DNA of 64,000 nt from Paenibacillus apiarius (GCF_017052585.1 NZ_JAFFHZ010000001.1:4402001-4466000), one strand, 5' to 3'; shown: positions 33,967 to 43,445, counted from the stretch's first letter. The notes: generated by a model from the letters alone, not told the origin. Numbers and translations are program-made.

Positions 33967-35853
33967 ATGTCCTTGAATCAGTTAGGGCTGTTGCAGCAAC
34001 TGTCGCGGGCTATGATGCAGCCGCTTATCGCTTTACCCGCAGCAGCGTTGGCTGTGGCCATCGGTCATTTCCTGCATAGCACCGGGATGCAGGATGCCGC
34101 TACGCTGTTTGAGTTGACCGGAAAAACGATTTTTTATGTGCTTCCCTACCTATTTGCGGCAGGGGTGGCGCTTGGGTTATCGAACAATGCGGGTGTAGCC
34201 GCCATGTCCTCGATGCTGGGAATGTTTATTTTTAAGCAGCTCCTGACCCATTGGCATGCTTCATTTACGCCTACCATTTTGAACGGTATACTGTTCGGCG
34301 TGCTGGCAGGGATGATTCATGAGCGATTTAAAAATGTCCAGTTTCCAGAATATTTGCAATTTTTCGGCGGTCCCCGATTTGCTGTCTTGCTTACGACGCT
34401 AAGCTCCATTTTCCTCTCATGGGTGATGATTGTACTTGCGCCGTTCATGCAGCAAGGGGTATCCTTTCTTGGACAAGAAATATTGGCGATGGGCGGGTTC
34501 GGCGTATTCATCTATGGAGTGCTGCACCGGGTGCTGGTCGCATTTGGACTTCATCATTTATTGAATAACGTGTATTGGTTTCAAGTCGGCTCGTTTACCG
34601 ATGCTGAAGGGATGACCTTTACCGGCGATTTGCCGCGTTTTTTTGCGGGGGATCCGACAGCAGGCGTGTTCATGGCAGGTTTGTATCCGATTATGATGTT
34701 TGCTCTGCCTGCGGTAGCCTTGGCCATCGTGCATGAATCGCGCGAGGATTTGCGGCCGAAGGTGCGCAAGACTTACTTCACGGCTGCGTTCGTCTCGCTG
34801 TTGACGGGAATTACGGAACCGATAGAATTTGCTTTTTTATTTGCGGCGCCGTATTTATTTATCGTGCACGCGTTATTGTCCGGCGCAGCGATGTGGCTGA
34901 CAGCCGAATTGGGAATTCGGCACGGTTTTTCTTTTTCGGCAGGAGCCATTGATTATGTCGTGAATTTTCACCTATCGACCAAAGCGCTCTGGATTATCCC
35001 GATTGGGATTGCATTCGGGTTGATTTATTATGTCATATTTCGTTTTGCGATACAGAAATTTCAAATCCCGACCCCGGGACGAGTGGAAGTGTCGCTGCTC
35101 GATGATATGGCAAGCGATCTGCTTCATCGCGTTCCGCTCATCATTCAAGCATTGGGCGGAAAAGATAACATTGTCGATACTCAGGCATGCATTACAAGAT
35201 TGCGGCTTCGAGTGCAGAACGACAAGCTCGTGGATCGGCATGCGCTCCGCATGATGGGCGCCGCTGGCGTCATCCGGCTTGGCGGAGGTCATTTGCAGGT
35301 CGTCTTCGGAACGTATTCCGAACTAATCAAAGAGGAGATGGTCAAGCGCCTGCAGCGCGATCCGAAGCAAGTGTGGTTTGTCGCTCCGGTGCAGGGCCGC
35401 ATGATCCCAATCGAAGAAGTGCCGGATACCATCTTTGCGAAGAAGCTGGTAGGCAAAGGAGTGGCCTTTTATCCTGAGAGAGGAGAGCTCGTATCTCCGC
35501 TGAGAGGCTTCATCCGTCACGTGTATCCGACAATGCACGCGTTAGGTATTGAAACGCCCGAAGGGTTGGAAGTGCTGCTTCATATCGGAATTGAGACGTC
35601 ATCTCTGAATGGCGCCGGTTTTCAAGCGGTAGTACAGGAAGGTGATGAAGTGAAACCGGGACAGCTGCTCATCAAGTTTGATATTAATGAAGTGAAAAAG
35701 CGTTGCAAGTCGCTCGCGACTCCGATGGTCATTACGAACTCGGATAAAGTCGCCTCATGGAGCATGGCGCCTTATGCTGCAGTGAAGAAAGGACAGACGT
35801 CCGTAATGTCCGTCGTCTTGCACGAACATGCGCTTGGAGGTGTGCACCAATGA
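33967..35853 (+). CDS. PTS EIICBA permease, GlcNAc/glucose family (NagE-like)
   Basis: A 628-residue fusion that imports and phosphorylates a sugar. The EIIC domain (to about residue 385, about ten helices) has GLHHLLNNVYWFQVG and GDPTAGVFMAGLYPIMMF, more like NagE/NagP than PtsG. EIIB has its active Cys in VDTQACITRLRLRV near residue 403. EIIA at about 475-628 has the two His in MHALG and LLHIGIETSSLNG. AAGGAG is three bases from ATG 33967 but nine from TTG 33973, so the true start may be the TTG. It overlaps the enzyme I gene by four bases. Substrate assignment to GlcNAc is by similarity only. Confidence 0.88.
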   Translation: MSLNQLGLLQQLSRAMMQPLIALPAAALAVAIGHFLHSTGMQDAATLFELTGKTIFYVLPYLFAAGVALGLSNNAGVAAMSSMLGMFIFKQLLTHWHASFTPTILNGILFGVLAGMIHERFKNVQFPEYLQFFGGPRFAVLLTTLSSIFLSWVMIVLAPFMQQGVSFLGQEILAMGGFGVFIYGVLHRVLVAFGLHHLLNNVYWFQVGSFTDAEGMTFTGDLPRFFAGDPTAGVFMAGLYPIMMFALPAVALAIVHESREDLRPKVRKTYFTAAFVSLLTGITEPIEFAFLFAAPYLFIVHALLSGAAMWLTAELGIRHGFSFSAGAIDYVVNFHLSTKALWIIPIGIAFGLIYYVIFRFAIQKFQIPTPGRVEVSLLDDMASDLLHRVPLIIQALGGKDNIVDTQACITRLRLRVQNDKLVDRHALRMMGAAGVIRLGGGHLQVVFGTYSELIKEEMVKRLQRDPKQVWFVAPVQGRMIPIEEVPDTIFAKKLVGKGVAFYPERGELVSPLRGFIRHVYPTMHALGIETPEGLEVLLHIGIETSSLNGAGFQAVVQEGDEVKPGQLLIKFDINEVKKRCKSLATPMVITNSDKVASWSMAPYAAVKKGQTSVMSVVLHEHALGGVHQ

Positions 35854-37568
35854 CGCAAAAAGTGCAGGGAATCGGCGCATCTAGCGGAATTGCCATTGGC
35901 AAGGCGTTCGTGCTGCCGACATGGGAATGGGACGTGCCGGAGGAGAAAATGGACCCGACCGATTTGGCGCGTGAATTCGAACGCTTGTACGAAGGCATCC
36001 GCTCCTCTAGAGACGAGATCGAGTTCATCAAGAGCGAGATTCGCGAAATGGTCGGCAGTGAAGAATCGACCATCTTTGATGCGCATCTGGCCATTTTGGA
36101 AGATCCGATCTTCATGAACGAAATTCAAGGCATCATTCAACGACAATATAAAGCGGCCGAAGTGGCGGTTAAAGAAGCAATCGATCATTTTGTCACGATG
36201 TTCGATCTGCTGGATGATGAATATATGAAAGAGCGGGCGCTCGACATTAAAGACGTCGGCAATCGCCTCTTGAAGCATTTGCTCGGCGCTCCCGAGATTA
36301 CGCTGCCGACGGATACGCAGCCTTATATCTTAGTGGCGAAGGAGTTGTCTCCTTCGCAGCTCGTGCATTTGAATCCGAAAAACGTGCTTGGCATCGTCAT
36401 GCTGATGGGCGGGAAAACATCCCACTCCGCCATTATGGCGCGTGCGCTCGGCATACCGCTCGTGCTCGGGCTGGAAGGCAAGATCGTAAAGCCGATTCAA
36501 ACGGGAGATTTCATTATCGTTGACGGGGAACACGGTGTCGTGTATATCGATCCCCCTGAGGATATCCTGTCTTGGTATGAGGCGCGGCGTGACTTCTATG
36601 CGCAAGAAGCAGACGAGTTGAAGAAAATCGTGTCCCTTCCCGCCGTAACGAATGACGGCTACGAGATACATCTGGCCTCGAATATCAGCTCCACGAGGGA
36701 GCTTGAAATCGCAGAGCAGAACGGAGCGGAAGGCGTAGGATTGTTCCGCACCGAATTCATGTACATGGATCGGTCCTATCCGCCTTCGGAAGCGGAACAG
36801 TTGACCGTGTACAGGGATGTCGCCGAGTATTTCAAGGATAGTACGGTCATCATCCGCACTCTCGATATAGGCGGGGACAAACCGATGGAATACTTGGATC
36901 TGCCCGAGGAAGACAATCCGTTCTTGGGCTACCGCGCCATTCGCATCTGTCTGGATCGGAGAGACCTGTTCAAGACCCAGCTCCGGGCCATATTGCGGGC
37001 CAGCGCATTCGGCGCGGTGAGCCTCATGTTCCCGATGATTTCGTCTGTTGAAGAAGTGAGGGCGGCGAAAGAAATCTTAGAGGAAGCCAAGCAGGAGCTG
37101 CGTGCCGAAGCATTGCCTTTCGATGAGCAGCTGCCGATAGGAATCATGGTTGAAGTGCCCGCAGCGGCGATGATTGCCGATCAATTAGCCGAGGAAGTGG
37201 ACTTCTTCAGCATAGGTACGAACGATCTTGTGCAATATACGCTTGCGGTCGATCGGATGAATGAGCAGATTGCGCATATGTATGATCCATTTCATCCTGC
37301 GGTGCTGCGCCTCATTCGCCATACTATCGAAGCGGCGAAGAAGCGCAATATCGCGGTCGGGGTATGCGGAGAGATGGCAGGCGATCCGCGTGCGGTGCCG
37401 TTATGGGTTGCGCTCGGCATCAATAAGCTGAGCATGTCCTCGCGCTCCATCCCACGTGTCAAAGCGGCGATTCGCCGGGCATCGCAAGAGAATAGCAGAA
37501 GCGTGACCGATAAAATATACAAGGCTGGTTCCAAAGCCGAATTAGATGCGCTGCTGGAGCCGCAATAA
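35850..37568 (+). CDS. ptsI: PTS enzyme I (phosphoenolpyruvate-protein phosphotransferase)
   Basis: A 572-residue cytosolic enzyme that takes phosphate from PEP and passes it to HPr. The phospho-His is in GGKTSHSAIMARALGIP near residue 190, the PEP site includes GVGLFRTEFMYMDR and RTLDIGGDKP, and the active Cys is in GVCGEMAGDP near residue 505. ATG 35850 follows GGAGG and overlaps the EIICBA stop (ATGA). ptsI normally follows ptsH, but no HPr gene is next to it here, which is an unusual arrangement. Confidence 0.95.
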   Translation: MTQKVQGIGASSGIAIGKAFVLPTWEWDVPEEKMDPTDLAREFERLYEGIRSSRDEIEFIKSEIREMVGSEESTIFDAHLAILEDPIFMNEIQGIIQRQYKAAEVAVKEAIDHFVTMFDLLDDEYMKERALDIKDVGNRLLKHLLGAPEITLPTDTQPYILVAKELSPSQLVHLNPKNVLGIVMLMGGKTSHSAIMARALGIPLVLGLEGKIVKPIQTGDFIIVDGEHGVVYIDPPEDILSWYEARRDFYAQEADELKKIVSLPAVTNDGYEIHLASNISSTRELEIAEQNGAEGVGLFRTEFMYMDRSYPPSEAEQLTVYRDVAEYFKDSTVIIRTLDIGGDKPMEYLDLPEEDNPFLGYRAIRICLDRRDLFKTQLRAILRASAFGAVSLMFPMISSVEEVRAAKEILEEAKQELRAEALPFDEQLPIGIMVEVPAAAMIADQLAEEVDFFSIGTNDLVQYTLAVDRMNEQIAHMYDPFHPAVLRLIRHTIEAAKKRNIAVGVCGEMAGDPRAVPLWVALGINKLSMSSRSIPRVKAAIRRASQENSRSVTDKIYKAGSKAELDALLEPQ

Positions 37569-37574
37569 ACAAAT

Positions 37575-37612
37575 AAAAGGCATGACCCGGATATGGGGGT
37601 CATGCCTTTTGC
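37575..37612 (+). terminator. terminator of the EIICBA-ptsI operon
   Basis: AAAAGGCATGACCC pairs with GGGTCATGCCTTTT, then GCTTGTT. The A-rich 5' side lets it also act for the converging minus-strand gene. Confidence 0.85.
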
Positions 37613-37628
37613 TTGTTAAAAAACGAGG

Positions 37629-38153
37629 TTACTTTTCAGCCAACTTGTCACAGAACGCTTTGCCATAAGCCGCCAGATCCGGGGGTCTGCGCGCAGACAC
37701 CAGGTTACCGTCGATGACGACCTCTTGATCGAGCCACGTCGCGCCTGCATTTTCCATATCATCCCGAATGCCGGGAGTTGACGTAACCGTGCGCCCCTGC
37801 AAAATTTTAGCGGAAATAAGCACCCAGCCTGCATGACAAATTTGTCCGATCGGCTTGCCGGCTTCGTCCATCTGTCTGACGATATTCAAAGCATCCTCAT
37901 AACGGCGCAGCTTGTCGGGAGCCCATCCTCCCGGAACGAGCAGACCGTCGTAGGTGCTGGCATCGACATCTTTAAACGCGTAAGTAGAGGTTGCGGGCAC
38001 GCCATATTTTCCGATATACGTTTTGCCGGGTTCGTTGCCGACAAGATGAACTTCAGCACCTTCTTCCCGGGCGCGGTATACCGGGTACCACAATTCCAAG
38101 TCTTCGAATTCTTCATCCACAAAAGAGATAATTCGCTTTCCGCTTAAACGCAT
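37629..38153 (-). CDS. DJ-1/PfpI family protein (type 1 glutamine amidotransferase-like)
   Basis: A 174-residue protein of the PfpI/YraA group: ISFVDEEFEDLELWYPVYRA near the N-terminus with the conserved Glu, GLLVPGGWAPDKLRR, nucleophile Cys in GQICHAGWVLISA near residue 105, RTVTSTPGIRDDMENAGATW. AAGGAGGG lies nine bases before the minus-strand ATG at 38153. Relatives act as deglycases or stress chaperones; activity not provable here. Confidence 0.9.
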   Translation of the reverse strand: MRLSGKRIISFVDEEFEDLELWYPVYRAREEGAEVHLVGNEPGKTYIGKYGVPATSTYAFKDVDASTYDGLLVPGGWAPDKLRRYEDALNIVRQMDEAGKPIGQICHAGWVLISAKILQGRTVTSTPGIRDDMENAGATWLDQEVVIDGNLVSARRPPDLAAYGKAFCDKLAEK

Positions 38154-38566
38154 GAATGTTGTCCCTCCTTCGTATCTTGTACAAAGCAGCTTATTACTCT
38201 GCCGTGCAATAAGCCTCCAGTTCCCAAATGATGTGCATTGAGTGTTTCCGATATATGACCTACGATAGTTTCAATAGGTTATATTGCATGTGAAAGGGAT
38301 GTACGTTCTACCTTCTATTTAACCATAATGTCATGAAAATTAACATGATTATTTAAAAACGGCGACATAAATGTGATTTGCATCATTGTCAAAAACGGCT
38401 TCTCATTCCAGTCCGTTTCTAGTTGTGTAAATAAATACATCTTTTTGCATAGAAGGAGAATGAGAGACAGAGTCGAAATATACGTTAATCAAATGCGCAA
38501 ATGGCTATATCATTAGGGTTCGAATTTCATTAACAACATCAACAACAAAAATTAGGGGTGGACCGT
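38154..38566. other. long intergenic region with no gene seen
   Basis: About 410 AT-rich bases between divergent genes. It has a small dyad TCATG-AAAATTAA-CATGA near 38331 and CAACAACA repeats near 38530, just before the ribosome site of the next gene. No open frame with a ribosome site, no strong hairpin and no riboswitch-like structure was found. It probably carries both promoters. Confidence 0.4.
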
Positions 38567-39028
38567 ATGTATAAACGTTGTAACTGTGGTCATTATATGG
38601 ATTTAACGCTGCGTACCGTTGTACACGCGCGTTCGGTGCACATTCACCGTGTTCCCGTGTATACTTGTACGTGTTGTGAACGTTCCGAATTGTTGTCGTT
38701 CGTTAAGAAAGACATTGCAGAACTCATTCGAAATCGTATGAGCCTAATCGCTGCCAACCCGCATGTCACCCAGCATGGTCCGCTCGTGGTGGCATTTGAT
38801 GAAGTCCATGAATTATCCAGCGTTCTGGCAGAATGTGTAGAAGTAGAGGGCTGCGACGATATGTTGCCGGTGTTCGAACGCAGGGTGGATGAACGCGTCA
38901 ACCAACTGCTCGATTTGTATCTAATCGCGAAGACTTGCAACGATGCGCTTTGGATGTCGGACCTTCAGCGCAGATTAAAACAGGTTACAGGTTTTAGTTT
39001 ACAGCCATATAGGGTTAAAATAAGTTAA
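38567..39028 (+). CDS. zinc-finger-like hypothetical protein
   Basis: A 153-residue protein beginning MYKRCNCGHYMDLTLRTVV, with Cys pairs CNC and, after 28 residues, CTCC, a spacing suggesting a zinc ribbon of the YgiT sort. The remainder is helical and acidic (FERRVDERVNQLLDLYLIAK, WMSDLQRRLKQVTGF). ATG 38567 follows AGGGGTGG. No antitoxin HTH seen. Function unknown. Confidence 0.75.
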   Translation: MYKRCNCGHYMDLTLRTVVHARSVHIHRVPVYTCTCCERSELLSFVKKDIAELIRNRMSLIAANPHVTQHGPLVVAFDEVHELSSVLAECVEVEGCDDMLPVFERRVDERVNQLLDLYLIAKTCNDALWMSDLQRRLKQVTGFSLQPYRVKIS

Positions 39029-39108
39029 GAGGCTCCATAGATATCAGTGTGAGCATTGATTGGCCGTTTTCAAGCAAGCGGATAAATCGTTACAGGAGGA
39101 GGTAAGGC

Positions 39109-39444
39109 ATGAAAGCTGTCGATTCCATAGAAAATCTGCAGGAAGCCATCGATTTGTCATCGCAGCAAACGGTAGTCTTATTTAAGCATAGCACGCGCTG
39201 TCCGATAAGCGCGCAGGCGGATGAGGAAATGGTGAAGGTGGAGGACGACTATGAGCATAAGGGCGTTGGGTTCGGGCGCATTCTCGTCGTGGAACATCGC
39301 GACGTTGCCCAGGCTTGCGCAGAGCAGCTCGGCATCAAGCATGAGTCCCCGCAAGTGCTTGTGCTTAAGAATGGCAAAGTTGCTTGGCACGATTCGCACT
39401 ATGCGATCCGATACGACAAGTTGGAGTCTGTTTTGACAATGTAA
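39109..39444 (+). CDS. ytxJ: bacillithiol-system redox protein YtxJ
   Basis: A 111-residue thioredoxin-fold monothiol protein. The single active Cys is in VVLFKHSTRCPISAQADEEM near residue 31; LGIKHESPQVLVLKNGKVAW has the cis-Pro loop. This matches YtxJ (DUF2847), thought to reduce bacillithiol-protein disulfides in Firmicutes. AGGAGG is close before the ATG. ccpA follows 120 bases on; the ytxJ-ccpA order also occurs in Bacillus. Confidence 0.92.
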   Translation: MKAVDSIENLQEAIDLSSQQTVVLFKHSTRCPISAQADEEMVKVEDDYEHKGVGFGRILVVEHRDVAQACAEQLGIKHESPQVLVLKNGKVAWHDSHYAIRYDKLESVLTM

Positions 39445-39484
39445 AGGCAAGTTTTGGTAAATTAAGGCGGTTTTGGCCGTGACA

Positions 39485-39513
39485 TTGCGAATTTTCTGAA
39501 AATATCGTATCAT
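39485..39513 (+). promoter_or_regulatory. candidate ccpA promoter
   Basis: TTGCGA and TATCAT with a 17-base spacer, 55 bases before the GTG start. Confidence 0.55.
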
Positions 39514-39567
39514 TGAATGTAATATGTATGGTCGCATTAAATTTTTCGGTAATTGGAGAGAAGGATC

Positions 39568-40578
39568 GTGACGGTAACTATTTATGATGTAGCGAGAGAA
39601 GCGGGCGTCTCGATGGCCACCGTTTCCCGGGTTGTGAACAACAATCCGAACGTGAAGCCGCAAACGCGTAAAAAAGTGTACGAAGCGATTGAACGTTTAG
39701 GTTATCGCCCGAATGCGGTCGCACGCGGACTTGCGAGCAAGAAGACGACGACCGTTGGGGTCGTCATTCCTGATATTTCCAATTCCATCTTTGCTGAAGT
39801 CGCGCGCGGTATTGAAGATATTGCGAATATGTACCATTACAATATCATTTTGTGCAACGCGGATAAGAAGAAGGATAAGGAAATACGTGTTATCAATACG
39901 CTGTTGGAGAAACAAGTGGACGGGCTCTTATTTATGGGCGGCGTTGTTACGGAAGACCACATTCAAGCTTTCCGGACCGCATCCGTGCCAATTGTGCTCT
40001 GTGCAACGACAGATGAGAATGGCATTATTCCGTCAGTCGATATCGATCATGAAGCGGCGGCTTTTGACGCGGTGAATACACTTATTCGCCACGGCCATCG
40101 CGATATTGCGATGATAAGCGGCACGCTCCAAGATCCGGCTAACGGATTTGCCCGGTTCCAAGGATACAAGAAAGCACTGGAAGGCGCAGGAATCGAGTAC
40201 AAGGAAGATTTGGTTCGAATCGGCAACTATCGTTATGAATCCGGTGTCGAAGCGATGAAATATTTCCTCGGCTTGAAGAAGCGCCCGACGGCCATTTTTG
40301 CGGCAACAGATGAGATGGCGATCGGTGCGATCCACTGCATTCAAGATGCCGGTCTGAAAGTGCCGGATGATTTCTCCGTCATTAGCGTCGATAATATTCG
40401 TATGGCCTCCATGGTTCGTCCGCAACTGACGACGGTTGCACAGCCAATGTATGACATTGGTGCCGTAGCCATGCGCTTATTAACGAAATTGATGAAGAAA
40501 GAGAACGTAGACAATTCGCGCGTCATCTTGCCGCATGAGACGATTCTTCGTCTGTCGGTAAGCCAAGTGAACGAATAG
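39568..40578 (+). CDS. ccpA: catabolite control protein A (LacI family)
   Basis: A 336-residue regulator. [23 protein letters not shown] and hinge [20 protein letters not shown] are near-identical to CcpA. The core has [20 protein letters not shown] and [17 protein letters not shown]. With HPr-Ser-P it binds cre sites for carbon repression and activation. GTG 39568 has GGAGAGAAGG before it; the upstream extension (MERRI) is unlikely. Targets in this window could include acsA/acuA. Confidence 0.95.
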   Translation: MTVTIYDVAREAGVSMATVSRVVNNNPNVKPQTRKKVYEAIERLGYRPNAVARGLASKKTTTVGVVIPDISNSIFAEVARGIEDIANMYHYNIILCNADKKKDKEIRVINTLLEKQVDGLLFMGGVVTEDHIQAFRTASVPIVLCATTDENGIIPSVDIDHEAAAFDAVNTLIRHGHRDIAMISGTLQDPANGFARFQGYKKALEGAGIEYKEDLVRIGNYRYESGVEAMKYFLGLKKRPTAIFAATDEMAIGAIHCIQDAGLKVPDDFSVISVDNIRMASMVRPQLTTVAQPMYDIGAVAMRLLTKLMKKENVDNSRVILPHETILRLSVSQVNE

Positions 40579-40602
40579 CACGCTGCCCTAACGGCAGGAC
40601 AG

Positions 40603-40627
40603 AAGCCCCAGAACGATGGGGCTTTTT
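40603..40627 (+). terminator. terminator of ccpA
   Basis: AAGCCCCA pairs with TGGGGCTT around a 5-base loop, then TTT. Confidence 0.85.
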
Positions 40628-40661
40628 GTGTGAGCATGTTGATACATAAGGAGGCTTGGAG

Positions 40662-41375
40662 ATGGCAAAAGAAGCTGCCATTGGCATAATCGGTGCCATG
40701 GATGAAGAAATTGAATTGCTGCTGAAGGCCGCTCAACCGATTGAGGAAATTCAAGCGGCAGGGCTGAAGTATTTTCAAGGCAGCTTATTCGGCAAGCGTG
40801 TCGTCATTTGCAAATCGGGAGTAGGGAAAGTTAACGCAGCCATTACGACGCAAATTCTGATAGACCGCTTTCAAGTGAAGACAGTGCTGTTCACCGGGGT
40901 AGCCGGGGCGGTTCATCCGGATCTGAATATCGGAGATATCGTCATCTCGACCGCATGCATGCATCATGATATGGATGTGACGGCGCTGGGCTTTGCGCCA
41001 GGAGTCATACCGTTCCAGGAAACATCGCAATTTGCGGCTGACCCGAAGCTGATCCAATTGGCTGAAAGCGTTTGTGAGGAGTATTTTCCAGGACGTTACC
41101 GGACGGGATTGGTGTTGTCGGGCGATCAGTTTATCGCAAGCAGGGATAAGGTGCGGGAGCTGCACGAGACGTTCGATGGCGCCGTCTGCACGGAAATGGA
41201 AGGCGCAGCTGTGGCGCAGGTATGCTTTATTAACCAAATTCCGTTTGTCGTTATTCGCTCCATGTCGGATAAAGCAGACGGCTCAGCGCATGTGAATTTT
41301 GCAGAATTTACGGTAGAGGCTTCCGAGCGATCGTATCGAATTGTGGAGAGCATGGTCAAGGAAATCGCCGTTTAA
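40662..41375 (+). CDS. mtnN: 5'-methylthioadenosine/S-adenosylhomocysteine nucleosidase
   Basis: A 237-residue enzyme that frees adenine from MTA and SAH in methionine salvage. IGIIGAMDEEIELLL at the N-terminus, the GVGKVNAAITTQ phosphate-like loop, FTGVAGAVHPDLNIGD, EMEGAAVAQVC near residue 170 (ribose-binding Glu) and SDKADG with the catalytic Asp near residue 200. AAGGAGG sits seven bases before ATG 40662. Confidence 0.95.
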   Translation: MAKEAAIGIIGAMDEEIELLLKAAQPIEEIQAAGLKYFQGSLFGKRVVICKSGVGKVNAAITTQILIDRFQVKTVLFTGVAGAVHPDLNIGDIVISTACMHHDMDVTALGFAPGVIPFQETSQFAADPKLIQLAESVCEEYFPGRYRTGLVLSGDQFIASRDKVRELHETFDGAVCTEMEGAAVAQVCFINQIPFVVIRSMSDKADGSAHVNFAEFTVEASERSYRIVESMVKEIAV

Positions 41376-41398
41376 TGCCGATATTTTTCTTTATAATG

Positions 41399-41470
41399 AG
41401 CAGGCCGTTGATGCTGCGCGCTGTCCCCATAACAAAGGACGGAGCGGACGCATGTCAACGGCCTGTTATT
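41399..41470. terminator. bidirectional terminator between mtnN and acuC
   Basis: CAGGCCGTTGA at 41401 pairs with TCAACGGCCTG ending at 41465, with further pairs inward (TGC/GCA), then TTATTATTTG; the other strand also has a U-rich flank. Confidence 0.75.
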
Positions 41471-41476
41471 ATTTGT

Positions 41477-42664
41477 TTAACGCACATATTCCAGCGCCAA
41501 TTCCTTCACGTGAGCATTGCGCTCCTCAATGAGACGGCGTCTAGGCATTGGGGTCCATCCCCCCACGTCGTCAAGCCAAGTGTCCGGCAGGGGGGCGGAA
41601 GATTTCTGCGACCAATGGGCAATCCACTGGGCAGGCAAACGGTGCAGCGGGTTCTTGTCTACCAGCAGCCGCAGCGGGTCTTCGTTCATTTCCAGCCAGA
41701 GCAGGCTCCAGGCTCGCGGCACGACCTGCCATATTTCATAGCCGCCGCCGCCAAGCGCAACCCATCTTCCATCGCAATGCTCGTGCGCCAACTCGTGAAT
41801 GAGTCGAGGCATCTCCGCATAGATCCGCATGCTGCAGTGCATGTGTGACAGCGGATCCAGCGCATGCGCGTCGCAGCCGTGCTGACTGACGATCATATTG
41901 GGCTTGAACGAACGTGCGACTTGTTGAATCGTCTCCCTGAAGCACTGCAGCCATGATTCGTCTTCTGTATACGGTTCCAACGGAACGTTGACGCAGGCGC
42001 CGAATCCCTCCCCAGCCCCGCGCTCATGCACGAAGCCGGTTCCGGGAAATAAATATTTCCCCGTTTCGTGAATAGAGTAAGTCATGACATCCGGGTCCGT
42101 ATAGAACGACCACTGTACACCGTCTCCGTGATGAGCATCCGTATCGATGTATAAGATGCGCGCGCCGTAATGCTTGCGCAGCCAAGCGATGGCAACCGAT
42201 GCGTCGTTATAAACGCAGAAGCCGGAGCCCTTATCTCCGAACGCATGGTGAAGTCCTCCGCCCAAATGAAGGGCATGCGCGGCTTGTCCCGACATGACGG
42301 CATCACATGCGGCGATAGACCCTCCTACAATGGCGCAGGCGGAGTCATGCATTCCGGCAAAGTATGGGGTGTCTTCCGTATGCAGCCCGTATGTATCTGC
42401 CCGTGACGTCCACTCTGGATGGGGAAGAGGGTCACTGAGCCGCTTCACCGCTTCAATATAATCATCACGGTGAACTAATCCCAGCCATCGCTCCCACTCA
42501 GCGAGAGTTCCCTTGGGCCGGACAATTTGCGACTCGCGCAAAGCTCCGGCATGATGGAGAAGGTCGTTCGTCATCACGACCCGCTGCTGATCGAACGGAT
42601 GATCGGCGTGAAAGCGATAGCGGAGGGAATCATCGTGCATGAAGTATAAAGCATTTCCCGACAT
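41477..42664 (-). CDS. acuC: acetoin utilisation protein AcuC (class I histone deacetylase-like)
   Basis: A 395-residue zinc deacetylase-fold protein. Catalytic features: HHAFGDKGSGFCVYND, YIDTDAHHGDGVQW with the metal Asp and His, YSIHETGKYLFPGTG, SQHGCDAHALDPL and GGGGYEIWQVVPRAW. In B. subtilis AcuC removes the acetyl group that AcuA puts on acetyl-CoA synthetase. Start at minus-strand ATG 42664 with GAGAGGG upstream. acuA lies upstream on the same strand; acuB, normally between them, is missing. Confidence 0.93.
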   Translation of the reverse strand: MSGNALYFMHDDSLRYRFHADHPFDQQRVVMTNDLLHHAGALRESQIVRPKGTLAEWERWLGLVHRDDYIEAVKRLSDPLPHPEWTSRADTYGLHTEDTPYFAGMHDSACAIVGGSIAACDAVMSGQAAHALHLGGGLHHAFGDKGSGFCVYNDASVAIAWLRKHYGARILYIDTDAHHGDGVQWSFYTDPDVMTYSIHETGKYLFPGTGFVHERGAGEGFGACVNVPLEPYTEDESWLQCFRETIQQVARSFKPNMIVSQHGCDAHALDPLSHMHCSMRIYAEMPRLIHELAHEHCDGRWVALGGGGYEIWQVVPRAWSLLWLEMNEDPLRLLVDKNPLHRLPAQWIAHWSQKSSAPLPDTWLDDVGGWTPMPRRRLIEERNAHVKELALEYVR

Positions 42665-42740
42665 CTGATATCCATCCCTCTCATACAAACTAATAAAGAC
42701 AGTTCTAAGCGCAAAAACGCATAAATGGAAACGAGCAGCG

Positions 42741-42816
42741 AGTGTTCAAAAAGACCGCTTTTCCGCACCGAGAAGGATGCTTCGTGATCAAAAGGAGATT
42801 TTTGAACAACCTCTAA
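42741..42816 (+). repeat. dispersed palindromic repeat, full-length copy
   Basis: First half: GTGTTCAAAAAGACCGCTTT, then CCGCACCGAGAAGGATGCTT. Second half: CGTGATCAAAAGGAGATTTT, then TGAACAACCTCTAA. Outer ends TTCAAAAA and TTTTTGAA are inverted. It sits between acuC and acuA, and its end supplies the minus-strand TAG stop of acuA (CTA at 42813). The full copy shows that the two half-types elsewhere are parts of one element. Confidence 0.7.
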
Positions 42817-43445
42817 TACATGAACCGTTGTCTAAAACGGACGCGATCGAACTGTTCCTTTGAATCGAGCGGCACATCCTTTCCGATGCGCACCATCAAA
42901 CAGTTGGCCGGGTGGGCGCAAATCTCGGGATCGTCCGTCGCATACCATATCATCCCGACCGACTGCATCAGCTTTTCCATCATTTTTCGGTAGTCCCATA
43001 CGCTGAGTCCCGTGCCTTCCATATCCCAATGCCAATAATATTCGGTCGTAAACACAATATAGCTTTCCATCTGATCATCTTCAAACGCGGTTATGATGAG
43101 CTTTTTGCCTAATCCCAGAGAACGATAGTCATTTGCCACTTCGATGGCGCCGAGCTCGATTAAATCCTCCATATTTCCTTCGGACCAACGTTCCAGCTCA
43201 TCGGGATAATGAAACGTCACATAGCCCACGATCATTTGTCCTTCACGAGCGATGATGATGCGGCCTTCCGGCAGTTCCGCAATTTCGACGAGCGCCTGAT
43301 GCTGTTCTTGCGGCCTTCGAAACGCGTTCAAATCGGCATGCATGCTTAAGGTGCGCAGCGTCTCAGGTTTGATCGGTCCTTCAACCACAACGACACGTTC
43401 CTCATGAGGAATGATTTGCGCGTGATAACATTTACGATGTTCCAC
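42813..43445 (-). CDS. acuA: acetyl-CoA synthetase acetyltransferase AcuA (GNAT family)
   Basis: A 210-residue acetyltransferase that inactivates acetyl-CoA synthetase by acetylating its C-terminal Lys. Acetyl-CoA loop YRSLGLGKKLIITAFEDD near residue 110; VVVVEGPIKPETLRTLSMHA and WDYRKMMEKLMQSVGM are AcuA-specific. GTG start at 43445 with AAAGGAG upstream. Divergent from acsA with a shared 260-base control region, as in B. subtilis. Confidence 0.93.
   Translation of the reverse strand: MEHRKCYHAQIIPHEERVVVVEGPIKPETLRTLSMHADLNAFRRPQEQHQALVEIAELPEGRIIIAREGQMIVGYVTFHYPDELERWSEGNMEDLIELGAIEVANDYRSLGLGKKLIITAFEDDQMESYIVFTTEYYWHWDMEGTGLSVWDYRKMMEKLMQSVGMIWYATDDPEICAHPANCLMVRIGKDVPLDSKEQFDRVRFRQRFMY

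Noticed and set aside
38390-38440. Candidate riboswitch or small RNA in the long intergenic gap
   Set aside because: No stable hairpin, no terminator and no conserved aptamer motif could be found.
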